Source: JBBQFI01 sp038237805
Lineage (GTDB): Bacteria; Verrucomicrobiota; Verrucomicrobiia; Chthoniobacterales; UBA10450
Reading direction: 5' to 3'
DNA length: 64,000 nt
NCBI GenBank assembly: GCA_038237805.1
Contig: JBBRYI010000003.1
Span: forward strand, 1 to 64,000
Below, piece after piece: positions 7,230 to 16,967 of the stretch; positions within the stretch are counted from its first letter, which is position 1; the number at the start of each line of letters is the position of its first letter. Both the position numbers and the translations under genes were made by a program. Under the pieces are notes generated by a model, which searched no databases, was not told the DNA's origin, and saw only the letters and a list, made by a program, of their open reading frames with translations.

Positions 7230-10016
7230 TCAGGGGAGCGCTGTGCCCGATTTCGATTTTACGAGCGAGATGTCTGAGCTATTGATCAATCCGCTAACGG
7301 TAACGTCTTCACGGAAGTTACTGGATGTGGTTGCAGTTCCACTTTGCGCTTTGGTCTCGCCTATATCTGAACTGTTAACCGCGCCATTCGCCCTCGTATC
7401 GCCGAGGAGCACACTCATGGGAATAACGACGTTGCTGGTGTTCGTGCGATCACTCACGCCGAACAAGGTTATCGCGATTGTCTGCGCGTTAGCTACACCG
7501 GTAAGGTTCACAAACACCTGATTGCCGCTGACGGTGGTGCTGGCAACGGATCCTGTGCCCGACGACACGCTAGCGGAGCTGAGCGTAACTGGAACGGTAA
7601 ACGTGACAACCACTTGGTGATTACCACTCGCGCCGCCCGACCGGCATTCAATGCCGGGCGAGCCGGTTTGCGGCAGATTAATATCGAAGGTTCCGGTGCT
7701 GCCGTGCGTTTTACGTGAGACGGCGCTTAGCAGTTGCACTGCCGGGGTTGTGATGTTGATGCGGAAAACTGTGCCTACTTCGCTCCCGCCCAGGACCGTC
7801 GTCCCGTAAAAGTTTCCGTCCGTTCCCTGGATCAGTCCAGCGGCTGGGTGCGCTCCATCCGACGGTGGCCCGGCAAAGGAACGAAGCGTCGTTACAGCAC
7901 CCGAGGCATCTATCTTGAAAACCGTGCCGTTGTCGGTTGCGCCCCCATAATACGTTGTCCCGTAAAAGCTCCCAGCGTTGTCCTGGATCAGCCCGGCTTC
8001 GGGACTTCTCCCATCGCTGCCCGCAAAAGAGTGGAGCGTCGTTATCGCACCTGATGCATCCATTTTGAAAATCGTGCCCTTGCCGGCCGTGCCGCCAAGG
8101 AGCGTCGTCCCAAAGAAGTTTCCGTCGCTGCCTTGGATCATTCCGGCAAAGGGAAGCGCGCCCTCATTGCCCGCGAACGAGTGGAGTGTCGTCACCACGC
8201 CCGAAGCATCCATCTTGAAAACCGTGCCGCTGTCGGACAGGCCGCCTTGGTACGTGGTTCCGTAGAAGTTTCCGTCGCTCCCTTGAATCAGCCCGCCGAA
8301 AGGATGCGCCCCATCTAATGGTTGTCCCACAAAGGAATGGAGCGTCGTGACTGCCCCCGAAGAATCCATCTTGAAAAGCGTGCCCTTGTCGGCCACGCCG
8401 CCTTGATATGTCGTCCCGTAAAAGTTTCCATCACTCCCCTGCATCAGCCCGGCGAAAGGAAGCGCGCCATCGAACGGCACTCCCGCAAAGGAATGCAGAG
8501 TCGTCACCGCGCCCGAAGCATCCATCTTAAAAAGCGTGCCGATGTTGGTCGCACCGCCCAGATAGGTCGTCCCGTAAAACTTTCCGTCGTTCCCTTGGAC
8601 TAGTCTGGCATTGGGATTAGACCCATCGCTCGCGGCAAAAGAATGGAGAGTCGTTACCAGACCCAAGGAATTCATCCTGAAAGCTGTCCCCTTGGCAATC
8701 ATCCCGCCGTTTACCGTCGTCCCGTAGAAGTTGCCGTCACTCCCTTGGATCAACCCGGCGACTGGAAGCGCCCCATCGACCCCGTCAAAAAAATAGAGCG
8801 TCGTCAGCACCCCCGAGGAATCCGTTTTGAAAATGGTACCTTGGTTGGAGGCGCCCCCAGCTAACGTTGTGCCGTAGAGTCTTCCGTCGCTCCCCTGGAT
8901 CAACCCGGAGTAGGGATTCGCTCCGTCGCTACCCGCAAAAAAATGGAGTGTCGTCACGGCACCAGAGGCATCCATCTTAAACACCGTGCCTTTGGCGATT
9001 GCACCGCCATTTCGCGTCGTCCCGTAGAAGTTTCCGTCCCTCCCTTGGATCAGCGCGGCGCTGGGATTCATTCCATCGCTCCCCATGAAGGAGTGGAGCG
9101 TGGTTACGGTACCAGAGGTATCCATTTTAAAAGCCGCGCCCATGCCGCTCGCGCCGCCATTATATGTCACCCCATAGAAGTTCCCGTCGCTCCCCTCCAG
9201 CAGCCCGGCGAACGTATATGCTCCATCGGCCCCCGTAAAAGAATGGAGCGTCGTTACTGCCCCCGAGACATCGATTTTGAAGACCGTGCCGCTATTGGCC
9301 GTGCCGCCTTGATAGGTCGTCCCGTAGAGGTTTCCGTCGCTCCCTTGGATTAGCCTGGCGTTCGGATTAGCCCCATTCTCTCCCGTAAAATAGTGGAGCG
9401 TCGTTAGCGCACCCGAGTTGTCCATCTTGAAAATGGTCCCCTTCCCGGCCGCGCCGCCTTGATAGGTCGTCCCGTAGAAGTTTCCATCGCGACCTTGCAG
9501 CAGTCCGGCGACTGGATTGGCGCCATCTTCCCCGGTAAAAGAATGCAGCATCGTCACCGCGCCGGAAGCATCCATCTTGAAAACTGTTCCGTTGCCAGTC
9601 ACCGGGCCATTGTAGGTCGCGCCGCCAAACCCCGTCGTTCCGTAGAAGCTTCCGTCACTCCCTTGGATTAGTTTTCCGTAGGGACTCGCTCCCTCGCTTC
9701 CCGCGAAAGAATGGAGCGTCGTCACAACGCCAGAGGAATTCATCTTAAAAACCGTGCCATTATCAGTCGTGCCGCCAGTTGTTGTAGTGCCATAGAAGTC
9801 TCCGTCACTTCCTTCGACTAGCTCGCCGTAGGGATAGGCGGGGGCCGGCAGGAACTGATGCAGCACCTGGTATTGCTGGCCCTGCGCCGAGGCCCCAAGG
9901 AGGGCGATCGTCCCGAGGAAAACGGTTAGCAAATCCCTGCCTTTCGTGTTTCGTTTAAACCTGAGCAAGGCGTGTGAATTGAAGATGCCTGATTGAGAAG
10001 GGGAGTTTTTTTTCAT
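7230..10016 (-). CDS. secreted GloVer tandem-repeat protein with C-terminal dockerin-like module
   Basis: The 928-aa protein has an N-terminal export segment ending near GASAQG. About fourteen near-identical repeats of about 50 residues follow, of the form GLIQGSDGNFYGTTYQGG..xxGTVFKMDxSGxVTTLHSF. This matches the choice-of-anchor GloVer tandem repeat, the name coming from its G-L-V-like core. At DNA level the repeats form a long degenerate tandem array (about 7780-9830). The shared module starts at about residue 765 (SRKTHG, SPGIECRSGG) and ends with DTRANGAVNSSD, DVTVSGLINSSD and SKSGTALP. It lies 18 nt after the NHL-repeat gene. The repeat array is a likely site for blade-number variation by recombination. 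Confidence 0.88.
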   Translation of the reverse strand: MKKNSPSQSGIFNSHALLRFKRNTKGRDLLTVFLGTIALLGASAQGQQYQVLHQFLPAPAYPYGELVEGSDGDFYGTTTTGGTTDNGTVFKMNSSGVVTTLHSFAGSEGASPYGKLIQGSDGSFYGTTGFGGATYNGPVTGNGTVFKMDASGAVTMLHSFTGEDGANPVAGLLQGRDGNFYGTTYQGGAAGKGTIFKMDNSGALTTLHYFTGENGANPNARLIQGSDGNLYGTTYQGGTANSGTVFKIDVSGAVTTLHSFTGADGAYTFAGLLEGSDGNFYGVTYNGGASGMGAAFKMDTSGTVTTLHSFMGSDGMNPSAALIQGRDGNFYGTTRNGGAIAKGTVFKMDASGAVTTLHFFAGSDGANPYSGLIQGSDGRLYGTTLAGGASNQGTIFKTDSSGVLTTLYFFDGVDGALPVAGLIQGSDGNFYGTTVNGGMIAKGTAFRMNSLGLVTTLHSFAASDGSNPNARLVQGNDGKFYGTTYLGGATNIGTLFKMDASGAVTTLHSFAGVPFDGALPFAGLMQGSDGNFYGTTYQGGVADKGTLFKMDSSGAVTTLHSFVGQPLDGAHPFGGLIQGSDGNFYGTTYQGGLSDSGTVFKMDASGVVTTLHSFAGNEGALPFAGMIQGSDGNFFGTTLLGGTAGKGTIFKMDASGAITTLHSFAGSDGRSPEAGLIQDNAGSFYGTTYYGGATDNGTVFKIDASGAVTTLRSFAGPPSDGAHPAAGLIQGTDGNFYGTTVLGGSEVGTVFRINITTPAVQLLSAVSRKTHGSTGTFDINLPQTGSPGIECRSGGASGNHQVVVTFTVPVTLSSASVSSGTGSVASTTVSGNQVFVNLTGVANAQTIAITLFGVSDRTNTSNVVIPMSVLLGDTRANGAVNSSDIGETKAQSGTATTSSNFREDVTVSGLINSSDISLVKSKSGTALP

Positions 10017-10034
10017 TTCTTTTTTGAGATTGGG

Positions 10035-12863
10035 TCAGGGCAGAGACATGCCGGATTGGGCCTTGATCGTGCCGATATCGGAGCTGTTGATCACTCCGTT
10101 GACGGTCACGTCGGTGCGGAAATTCGAGGCGGTCGTGGTCTGACCGGAATTGGATTTCGCCTGGCCGATGTCGGAGGAGTTGACTGTGCCATTGGCCGTG
10201 GTGTCGCCGACGAGGACGGCCACCGATCCGGAAATTGCGTTACTTTTATTATTGGCGTCGTCGTTCACGTTCGCAAGAGTGACGGTGATTGTTTGGGCGT
10301 TTGTTACATCGGTGAGATTGACGACGTATCGATGCGCATCGCTACTGTCGATCATGCTGCTGCTCACGTTTCCGTTCCCGCTTGTCACATTCGCGCCGCC
10401 GACACTTGTCAGGAGATTGGAAAAGTTGAAGACGAGTGTGTAATCGCCGCTCGCTCCACCGCTGCGACATTCAATTCCCGCCGGAGCGGCTAATGGAAGA
10501 TCGACGTCGAACGTGCCGGCGCTGCCATGACTTTTGCGGGAAACAACGCCGCTGAGCATTTGCGGACCAAGCGCTTCAACGCGGCGCACCCGCCGATTGG
10601 CGAAGTCGGCGATGTAAAGATTTCCGAGGCCATCGAGCGCGACATCCTGCGGAAAGTTTAATTGCGCCGCCGTGGCCGCACCGCCGTCGCCGCCGTATGC
10701 CTTGTCACCGCTACCCGCGACCGTGCTGATAATGTCGGTCGCTTCGATCGTTCCGTTCACTCCCGCTGTGATTTTGCGCGCGCGGTTATTGAATCCGTCG
10801 GCAATATAAAGATTACCCGCTGCATCGATCGCTACGCCTTCGGGCGAATTGAGCTGCGCGGCGACCGCGGGACCGCCGTCACCAGTTGGGCAGGGCGTGT
10901 TGCCACAAAACGCGCCGTTGCCGGCGACAGTCGAAATCATTCCTGAGCTATCGACTTTGCGGATCTTGTTGTTGTTTCGATCGGCAATGTAAACATTTCC
11001 CGCCGCATCAACCGCGACGCTGTGAACAAAGCCAATTTGCGCCGCGGTCGCGGCTCCGTTATCACCGGCGCTTCCGAACGAGCCGTTGCCGGCGATGGTG
11101 TTGATGTTGTGCGGAGCGGCCGCGGCAATTTTGCGAATGCGGTAATTGGCCGAGTCCGCGACGTAAAGATTACCCGCCCTATCAAGCGCCACGCCTTCCG
11201 GCAATCGCAACATCGCGTTTGCGGCCGGTCCGCCGTCGCCACCGAACGCAGGCACGCCAGTACCAGCAAATGTCGTGATTGTTCCGAAGCGATCGACCTT
11301 TCGAATCCTATTGTTGGTCGAGTCGGCGATGTAAACATTTCCAAAAGCGTCGCCCGCAATTCCCACTGCATCCTTCAATTGCGCGGCTGTGGCTGGTCCG
11401 CCATCGCCGCTGAAGCCGCCGACGCCGGTGCCGGCGAAAGTGGAAAGATTTCCGGCGAAATCGACTCGACGGACACGATGATTGTCAGGCTCAAGCGGCA
11501 TGTCGTTAGTCACATAGACGTTGCTGCCCGCGCCGATACCGACGCCGAGGATCTCATTGAACTGCCCGGCTTTGGCGATGCCGCCGTCACCACCGTAGAA
11601 TTCGTAACGATTTCCCGCGACTGTGCTGATGACGCCAGCTGTATCGACCTTTCGCACGCGGCGACTGAGAATATAACCGGACGCGGGATAATCGGAGGTG
11701 TCGGAAGCAAAAATATCGCCGGCGGGATGAACGGCGACGCTCCAGGGAAAAACAAGCGCACTGTTAACCGCGAGCCCACCATCTTCCGAGACACCCTTCG
11801 TGCCGTTGCCGGCGACTGTCGTGATGATGTGATTAGACGAGTTGTCGATCTTGCGGATGCGATGGTTCGCAACGTCGGCAAAATAAAGATTGCCGGCAGG
11901 GTCGAAGTCCATCCCGCCGGGATTATAAATTTGCGCCGAAGTCGCCGGCACGTTGTCCCCGTTGTAGCCGCCCATGCCGTTTCCCGCGTAGGTGGTGATG
12001 ATTCCACCGGTGTTCACCTTGCGGATGCGATGATTGTAAAAATCGGCGATGTAAAGATTTCCCGCGACATCGTGATTCACCGCCACCGGCGCGTTGAGCT
12101 TGGCCGCACTCGCCGGAATGTCGTCCCCATTGTAACCGCCTTCCTGTGTCGGAACCGTGAGGCAAAGTTGAGTTCCAACACCAGTCCCCGCGACCGTCGT
12201 GATCGTGCCGGCAGAGACTTTGCGAATGCGATGGTTGCCAGTGTCGGCTACGTAGAGATTGCCGGCGCCATCAACATCGACACCTTCGGGACACGCGACT
12301 TGGGCCGCGGAGGCGGGAATTCCATCGCCGTTGTAGCCGGGCTGGCCGACGCCGGCGACAGTGGTGATCGTGCCAGTGCCATCGAGCTTGTCGACTTTGC
12401 GAATGCGATGGTTTCCGAAATCAGCGATGTAGAGATTGCCGCCTGAATCGATCGCGACATCGATCGGGCTGCGCAGTTGCGCCTGCGTGGCGGGGATGTT
12501 GTCGCCGTTGTATTGCTCGACGCCGTTTCCGGCCAGACCATTGCCGGCGACGACGATTTGTTCTCCGGTCGCGAGATCGATTCGGCGAATGACATTCCAT
12601 CGCGCATCGGCAAGATAGAGATGGCCGGCGAGGATAACTCCGCCGAATGGCGCCAATGCCGTGTTTGTCGCTCGACCAATGCTGCCGCCATCCCCGGTAA
12701 ACGTGCGGATAGTGCCCGGAGCCACTGCGGCCAGGCGCGAACGTGTCGAACGTGGTGGCGTGTCGGCATATGTTAGCGCAACTAGCGCGAGAAACGCGAG
12801 AGAAGATGCTGTTAAAACGCGGGCAGTTAACAATCGGCTTTGCGATGTTGAAGTCTTTTGCAT
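10035..12863 (-). CDS. secreted NHL-repeat propeller protein with C-terminal dockerin-like module
   Basis: The 942-aa protein begins at the ATG at 12863, chosen because it opens directly on a good signal peptide (MQKTSTSQSRLLTARVLT...). A start at 12917 would add 18 residues and touch the previous stop codon. About thirteen NHL repeats follow: GVAxDxAGNLYIADxxNxRIRKV joined by ITTVAGNG..GYNGDGGPATAAQL. NHL blades bind proteins, RNA or sugars; no ligand can be named here. From about residue 773 it carries the shared module (SRKSHG, PAGIECRSGG, DTTANGTVNSSD, DVTVNGVINSSD), ending SGMSLP. A long antisense frame (11022-12446) is a by-product of the repeats. Confidence 0.88.
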   Translation of the reverse strand: MQKTSTSQSRLLTARVLTASSLAFLALVALTYADTPPRSTRSRLAAVAPGTIRTFTGDGGSIGRATNTALAPFGGVILAGHLYLADARWNVIRRIDLATGEQIVVAGNGLAGNGVEQYNGDNIPATQAQLRSPIDVAIDSGGNLYIADFGNHRIRKVDKLDGTGTITTVAGVGQPGYNGDGIPASAAQVACPEGVDVDGAGNLYVADTGNHRIRKVSAGTITTVAGTGVGTQLCLTVPTQEGGYNGDDIPASAAKLNAPVAVNHDVAGNLYIADFYNHRIRKVNTGGIITTYAGNGMGGYNGDNVPATSAQIYNPGGMDFDPAGNLYFADVANHRIRKIDNSSNHIITTVAGNGTKGVSEDGGLAVNSALVFPWSVAVHPAGDIFASDTSDYPASGYILSRRVRKVDTAGVISTVAGNRYEFYGGDGGIAKAGQFNEILGVGIGAGSNVYVTNDMPLEPDNHRVRRVDFAGNLSTFAGTGVGGFSGDGGPATAAQLKDAVGIAGDAFGNVYIADSTNNRIRKVDRFGTITTFAGTGVPAFGGDGGPAANAMLRLPEGVALDRAGNLYVADSANYRIRKIAAAAPHNINTIAGNGSFGSAGDNGAATAAQIGFVHSVAVDAAGNVYIADRNNNKIRKVDSSGMISTVAGNGAFCGNTPCPTGDGGPAVAAQLNSPEGVAIDAAGNLYIADGFNNRARKITAGVNGTIEATDIISTVAGSGDKAYGGDGGAATAAQLNFPQDVALDGLGNLYIADFANRRVRRVEALGPQMLSGVVSRKSHGSAGTFDVDLPLAAPAGIECRSGGASGDYTLVFNFSNLLTSVGGANVTSGNGNVSSSMIDSSDAHRYVVNLTDVTNAQTITVTLANVNDDANNKSNAISGSVAVLVGDTTANGTVNSSDIGQAKSNSGQTTTASNFRTDVTVNGVINSSDIGTIKAQSGMSLP

Positions 12864-12916
12864 TGGGAATTTGTTTGCAACCAGGGTGAGCGGTTTTTGT
12901 TGAGTGATTGATCGCA

Positions 12917-15900
12917 TTACGGAAGTGCGCTGCCGGATTTTGATTTCACGAGCGAGATGTCGGAACTATTGATCGAACCGTCTACCGTAACGTCTTCCCG
13001 GAAGTTGCTGGATGTGACGGCTGCGCCGCTCTGCGCTTTCGTCTGACTAACATCAGAGCTATTAACTGTACCGTTACCATTTGTGTCACCGATAACTACG
13101 CGCATTTGAACGCCGACATCATTCGTGTTTGACCCATCGTTTACGTTGAGAAGAGTAATCGTGATCTTCTGTACATTGCTGACGTTCGTTAGGTTCACAG
13201 TTACTTGCTTTCCATCGGCACTGCGGCTAGTGCTCGAGACGCTGCCTGTCCCGCCGTTACCGGGGGTCGCGGTCGCGCTACCGAATGTCACCGCACTAGG
13301 GAATGTGAATACAACTTGGTAATCTTTGTTCGCACCGCCGCTGCGACATTCGATGCCGGGTTTTCCAGTTAGTGGAAGATCGATATCGAACGTGGCGCCG
13401 TCGCCATGCACTTTCCTGGAGACAGCACTGGTTAATATGACGGCAGCTGTGCTGCCGCACTTCTTGATCAGATAATCTCCGCCCGTTCCATACACCGCGT
13501 TCGAGCCATTGGGCGCCTGATCGACTTCCCGCAATAGCCCGCTTTCAGTAATTTGCGAACGTGCGCTCGTATCGCGCAACAAATCTCCCATCCGGACCGG
13601 CGCATCATAAGCAAGCAGCGACCATGGAATCCAGATCCGCACGATGCCGTCAGGGCCAAGCTTGTAGTCGCCGGTCACATCCGCCTGCTTGGAATAGGAA
13701 GGTATTACCGAGCTTAGGTTGTATGGGCCATACTCAAAGGTGAAGTTGCCGTTGGAGTCGAGAATGGCGCGGCCATAACTGGCTATATCTCCATTGCGCC
13801 AATGCATGGCCCATGAATAGGTCGTCCCCGCAGGCGCTGCCGACGGCAGATTAGCGACCTTTATGCTGGCGTAGAGGTTCGCATCGTCTACATCAAACCA
13901 GGCTGACTTCACGTCGAGGGCAGGCGGCGCATCGGAGATAGGACCATCGTCGATCTGAGGCGCGGTGCATTGCTCATCAATAGGTTTTGGCTGCGGCTGC
14001 GGCGCAAGGTCGGAGTCGAGATGCACGAGTGCAACGGACAAGCCGGTTGGAGTCGTGGGCGCGCTGGGCGATTGGACATAATAAAGAGCGGCCGGTCTGC
14101 CATCCAAGGAAAGGCCAGGGTTTGGCTGAGGCAATCCAGTAAGTGGCCCCGGCGCTCTTACTACTGTAGCGAGGCCGTCACTAGCTGTGCTCGAGCTAAA
14201 GACTGTTCCATCAAACGACCGATGGCCGAGTACCAGGTTCATGTTCGGAGACAAGCCGTCCACCGGCGCGGAGAACTCATCCAGCTTTGTCTCGCCATTG
14301 TAAGTGATCGGTCCGCTAAATGGGATTTCCATGTACTCCACCGGCGCGGATGCAACTCTGCGTCCTGTAGCAAGGGAGAGTATCGTTACCCGAGTGTGAA
14401 TGTATCCCGGTTTATCAGAGAAGTGGAAGCCGGTGGTTTGAACGAAAGCGTATCGTTCATCGCCAAGACTGTAGACCGCCTGCACGGCCAATCCAGCTTC
14501 GAACCCGGCCCCGCTGAGAGTAGTAGTACGTGATGGAAGGGCGGGCTCGTTAAAGTTGGTAAAACTAACCACAACCCAGGCGTAATCGGGATAGACCCTT
14601 AGATCGACGAGCCGGCTACGATCAAGTATGACTGGGGCGCCATCGATGAGAACGAAAGGAACGGCCAGAGCGTCAGCGAAGGCGGTTCCAGTTTGGAGCC
14701 GACTTGGTGATCTAAGGGCTAAGATACCCTGGCCGCGGAAGTCAGGATCGAGAGTCACGCCGTAATCGCCGGCGGTTAGATCAACCGGCGCTGAGGTTGA
14801 ATGGTTAATTGCAGACGCAACAGCTATCTCTTCCTGATGTGCGGTAGCGGCCTGAGCGGCTGCGGCCGATTGTGAACCCGCGTTGCCTTCCAGTAGCGTG
14901 ATTTTTCCGTCGGTCGTCGCGATCACGCTTCCGCCAACTGGCACGTCTAACTCTCTTGTTTGATTGCCAACACCTGCGACCGCACGACCACCGGCCGGAA
15001 GAGCCATGGATGAACTTGCGGTGAGGCCGCCGGTAGGTTTGATCGTGATAATTGCGTTCAACGGAAGATGCCACTCGTTGATCTGCGCGCCGCTTGGAAG
15101 CGTGTACTCGTTAGCCGCGGGGATGTAACCTTGGACGGTCGCCTCGAGGAAAGCCTTACCCATCTCCGGCTCGACGCGCATCCGCATCGTTTTTACATAC
15201 TGCGCCGCGGGGAAGAAGGTAGTTATGATATAGCCACCCTGCGCCGTGGGCGCGTAGATTTTCGGAAGATCGATAACCAGCGGATCGGTAGCCAGCGCCT
15301 GAGTGCGCGCATCTACGTCGCCGCCACGTGCCACGATGTCAGCGCGCACGAACACCGTGTCCATGTCGCCGGTTAATGTGCCGTAGGACGCGGTAACGTT
15401 GCGCGAGTCCTTCGCTAAGTCCCATGTCAGATGGCCAGTGGCAGCGCCACGCGGCACATCGCGAAGCATGGCCGCGTTCTGGGTTACATTCTCCACGGCT
15501 AGTTCGACGTGGTCTCCCGCCTCCATCGCGATGCCCTGCTGGTTGCCGAAAGGGTCCACGCCCTGAAGCCGATCGAAGAAGTACGTATTCTCGTATAACT
15601 GTGAGCTCGGCGTGAGCTGGATAATTCCTTGAGGCGACAGCCACGCGGCGGCAAAGAGCGAATCGCCGTAGGCTCCTCTGAAAGCTTCCAAATGATCTGC
15701 GCTCGCGACGCGCGCGCCGGGCAGCGGCGCCCCAGGATCGACATGACTGTTCACATCGTGCCTGACCGTGTAGGCGATGAGCGCCTTCCCGCCCGAAGTC
15801 CCAGATGCGCCCCGCACATCGGAGACATTAGCAGTAACGGCGGGCGGACTGGTCGCCGTCGCAGCTGATGTCGCGCTTGAGGCAGCGCGGCCCCAGCTGC

Positions 15901-15958
15901 CACTGAGCAACAGCATCGCGAGAATTGGCCGAATCGTTTGTTTGTAGAGTTTATTCAT
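12917..15958 (-). CDS. large secreted protein of unknown function with dockerin-like module
   Basis: The 1013-aa protein starts at the ATG at 15958. The longer frame to 16204 would run into the upstream regulator gene, and 15958 gives a clean signal peptide (MNKLYKQTIRPILAMLLLSG). Residues about 30-650 are beta-rich and not recognised. A Pro-rich stretch follows, then residues about 675-800 look like a carbohydrate-binding or DOMON-like beta-sandwich (ALDVKSAWFDVDDANLYASI and later GIVRIWIPWSLLA). The shared module runs from about 845 to the end (SRKVHG, KPGIECRSGG, DTNGNGTVNSSD, DVTVDGSINSSD, SKSGSALP). DTNGNGTVNSSD is the closest in the set to a canonical dockerin loop. It lies 10 nt downstream of the second TrmB gene, implying one transcript. 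Confidence 0.82.
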   Translation of the reverse strand: MNKLYKQTIRPILAMLLLSGSWGRAASSATSAATATSPPAVTANVSDVRGASGTSGGKALIAYTVRHDVNSHVDPGAPLPGARVASADHLEAFRGAYGDSLFAAAWLSPQGIIQLTPSSQLYENTYFFDRLQGVDPFGNQQGIAMEAGDHVELAVENVTQNAAMLRDVPRGAATGHLTWDLAKDSRNVTASYGTLTGDMDTVFVRADIVARGGDVDARTQALATDPLVIDLPKIYAPTAQGGYIITTFFPAAQYVKTMRMRVEPEMGKAFLEATVQGYIPAANEYTLPSGAQINEWHLPLNAIITIKPTGGLTASSSMALPAGGRAVAGVGNQTRELDVPVGGSVIATTDGKITLLEGNAGSQSAAAAQAATAHQEEIAVASAINHSTSAPVDLTAGDYGVTLDPDFRGQGILALRSPSRLQTGTAFADALAVPFVLIDGAPVILDRSRLVDLRVYPDYAWVVVSFTNFNEPALPSRTTTLSGAGFEAGLAVQAVYSLGDERYAFVQTTGFHFSDKPGYIHTRVTILSLATGRRVASAPVEYMEIPFSGPITYNGETKLDEFSAPVDGLSPNMNLVLGHRSFDGTVFSSSTASDGLATVVRAPGPLTGLPQPNPGLSLDGRPAALYYVQSPSAPTTPTGLSVALVHLDSDLAPQPQPKPIDEQCTAPQIDDGPISDAPPALDVKSAWFDVDDANLYASIKVANLPSAAPAGTTYSWAMHWRNGDIASYGRAILDSNGNFTFEYGPYNLSSVIPSYSKQADVTGDYKLGPDGIVRIWIPWSLLAYDAPVRMGDLLRDTSARSQITESGLLREVDQAPNGSNAVYGTGGDYLIKKCGSTAAVILTSAVSRKVHGDGATFDIDLPLTGKPGIECRSGGANKDYQVVFTFPSAVTFGSATATPGNGGTGSVSSTSRSADGKQVTVNLTNVSNVQKITITLLNVNDGSNTNDVGVQMRVVIGDTNGNGTVNSSDVSQTKAQSGAAVTSSNFREDVTVDGSINSSDISLVKSKSGSALP

Positions 15959-15968
15959 TGTTGTTTGA

Positions 15969-16949
15969 TTAATGCTTGGGCAGCGCAGTGACGGATTTAC
16001 GTTTCGTGAGCGAGATATCCGCGCGTCTCTCATTCTCAGTTGGCGGTTTGTTCGACTGACCGCCCAGGGATGGTTTGTGAATTTGGTTTTTCCGGTTTCG
16101 GCCATTCCGATCGGGCATAGAAAGGTGCGACTGCGTGAGCTGATTCCCGCCGCCCTTCTGCTTCGGTCTGAGAAGCGGCGTTGCCTTCTCCCAAAGAAAG
16201 TCAAAAAGCATTCCCAGACTCATCGCCAGTTGCGGATTTCTTATGAAGAGTGTTCGTCCATTGCCACTGGACGTTGGCAGGGGCATAAGGATGTTTTGCC
16301 TGTCGAAAATCGCCAGCTTGTGAGGGAGATCACCTTCGTAAATCCGGGCTTCCTCGCCGGCAGTGATCCAGCTTGAGAGATATGGCTCGACCTCCGGTGC
16401 GTCGACAATTGCACGCTCATACAGTCCCCGGTAATGCACCCCTCTTCGCATGGCCTTCGCTTGCGAAGGATTACCAGCACGAACGAAGACAGGTGCTTTG
16501 CAGAAAACTTCGATCTGTCGCTCTGCTTCGAGTTCCAGCCGCTCGAAGCGCTCAGCGATCACACGCGGATCGCGCAGCACCTGAATCAGCTCAGCCTCGC
16601 CGCCGTTCGTCCCTACCGCGTCTGTGACTGGCTTGAGCTGAGCCGACAGCTCCCGCGCAACCTGCTCGCGCCGGGAAAGCTCTTCCCGCTCGCGCACGAT
16701 CAGATACGACAAGGCGTGCTCCGCCGGGATGGCGGAAAAGCGACCGCCGTACCCTGCTTCCGCTTCGACGCAGCCGAGATCGGTCAATCGGGTTAGCGTC
16801 GGATAAACGCTGCTCCGGGGAACTCCAGTGGCGGCAACGATGGCACTAGCGCTAAGAGCGCCGCCGTTGCGCACCAGGGCGAGATAGATTTGAGCTTCCG
16901 CGGTTGAAAGCCCGACCTTCTCCAGCTGACTGAGTTGTTGTTCCAACAT
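15969..16949 (-). CDS. TrmB-family transcriptional regulator (paralogue 2) with captured dockerin-like tail
   Basis: The 326-aa protein starts at the ATG at 16949, which aligns with paralogue 1 (QLEKVGLSTAEAQIYLALVR against ELERLGLSAPEAQVYLALLE). A longer frame begins at 17030 but would place a palindrome inside the coding region. The winged-helix domain covers residues about 5-80, then comes a charged linker, then the TrmB C-terminal domain (YRGLYERAIVDAPEVEPYL, DLPHKLAIFDRQ) and a basic, Asn/Gln-rich tail. The last residues, ADISLTKRKSVTALPKH, resemble the end of the surface module (SDISLVKSKSGTALP) and the DNA agrees, suggesting fusion to a relic surface-gene end. It is the probable first gene of the surface operon (10 nt to the next gene). 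Confidence 0.87.
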   Translation of the reverse strand: MLEQQLSQLEKVGLSTAEAQIYLALVRNGGALSASAIVAATGVPRSSVYPTLTRLTDLGCVEAEAGYGGRFSAIPAEHALSYLIVREREELSRREQVARELSAQLKPVTDAVGTNGGEAELIQVLRDPRVIAERFERLELEAERQIEVFCKAPVFVRAGNPSQAKAMRRGVHYRGLYERAIVDAPEVEPYLSSWITAGEEARIYEGDLPHKLAIFDRQNILMPLPTSSGNGRTLFIRNPQLAMSLGMLFDFLWEKATPLLRPKQKGGGNQLTQSHLSMPDRNGRNRKNQIHKPSLGGQSNKPPTENERRADISLTKRKSVTALPKH

Positions 16950-16952
16950 ACG

Positions 16953-16967
16953 TCTAACAATGTTAGA
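16953..16967. promoter_or_regulatory. perfect 7-bp palindrome upstream of trmB paralogue 2 (putative operator)
   Basis: TCTAACA-A-TGTTAGA is a perfect inverted repeat with a one-base centre. It ends 4 nt upstream of the chosen ATG at 16949. A protein bound here would block transcription or ribosome access. Its sequence differs from the palindrome near paralogue 1, so the two regulators may have different sites. Operator function is inferred. Confidence 0.45.

Noticed and set aside
7780..9830. Regular repeats resembling a CRISPR array
   Set aside because: Units are about 150 bp, in frame, translated into GloVer repeats, and have no conserved palindromic repeat with unique spacers or cas genes.
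11022..12446. 474-residue plus-strand open frame
   Set aside because: It is antisense to the NHL-repeat gene and is kept open by the repeat periodicity. Its sequence mirrors the repeats and has no start signal.
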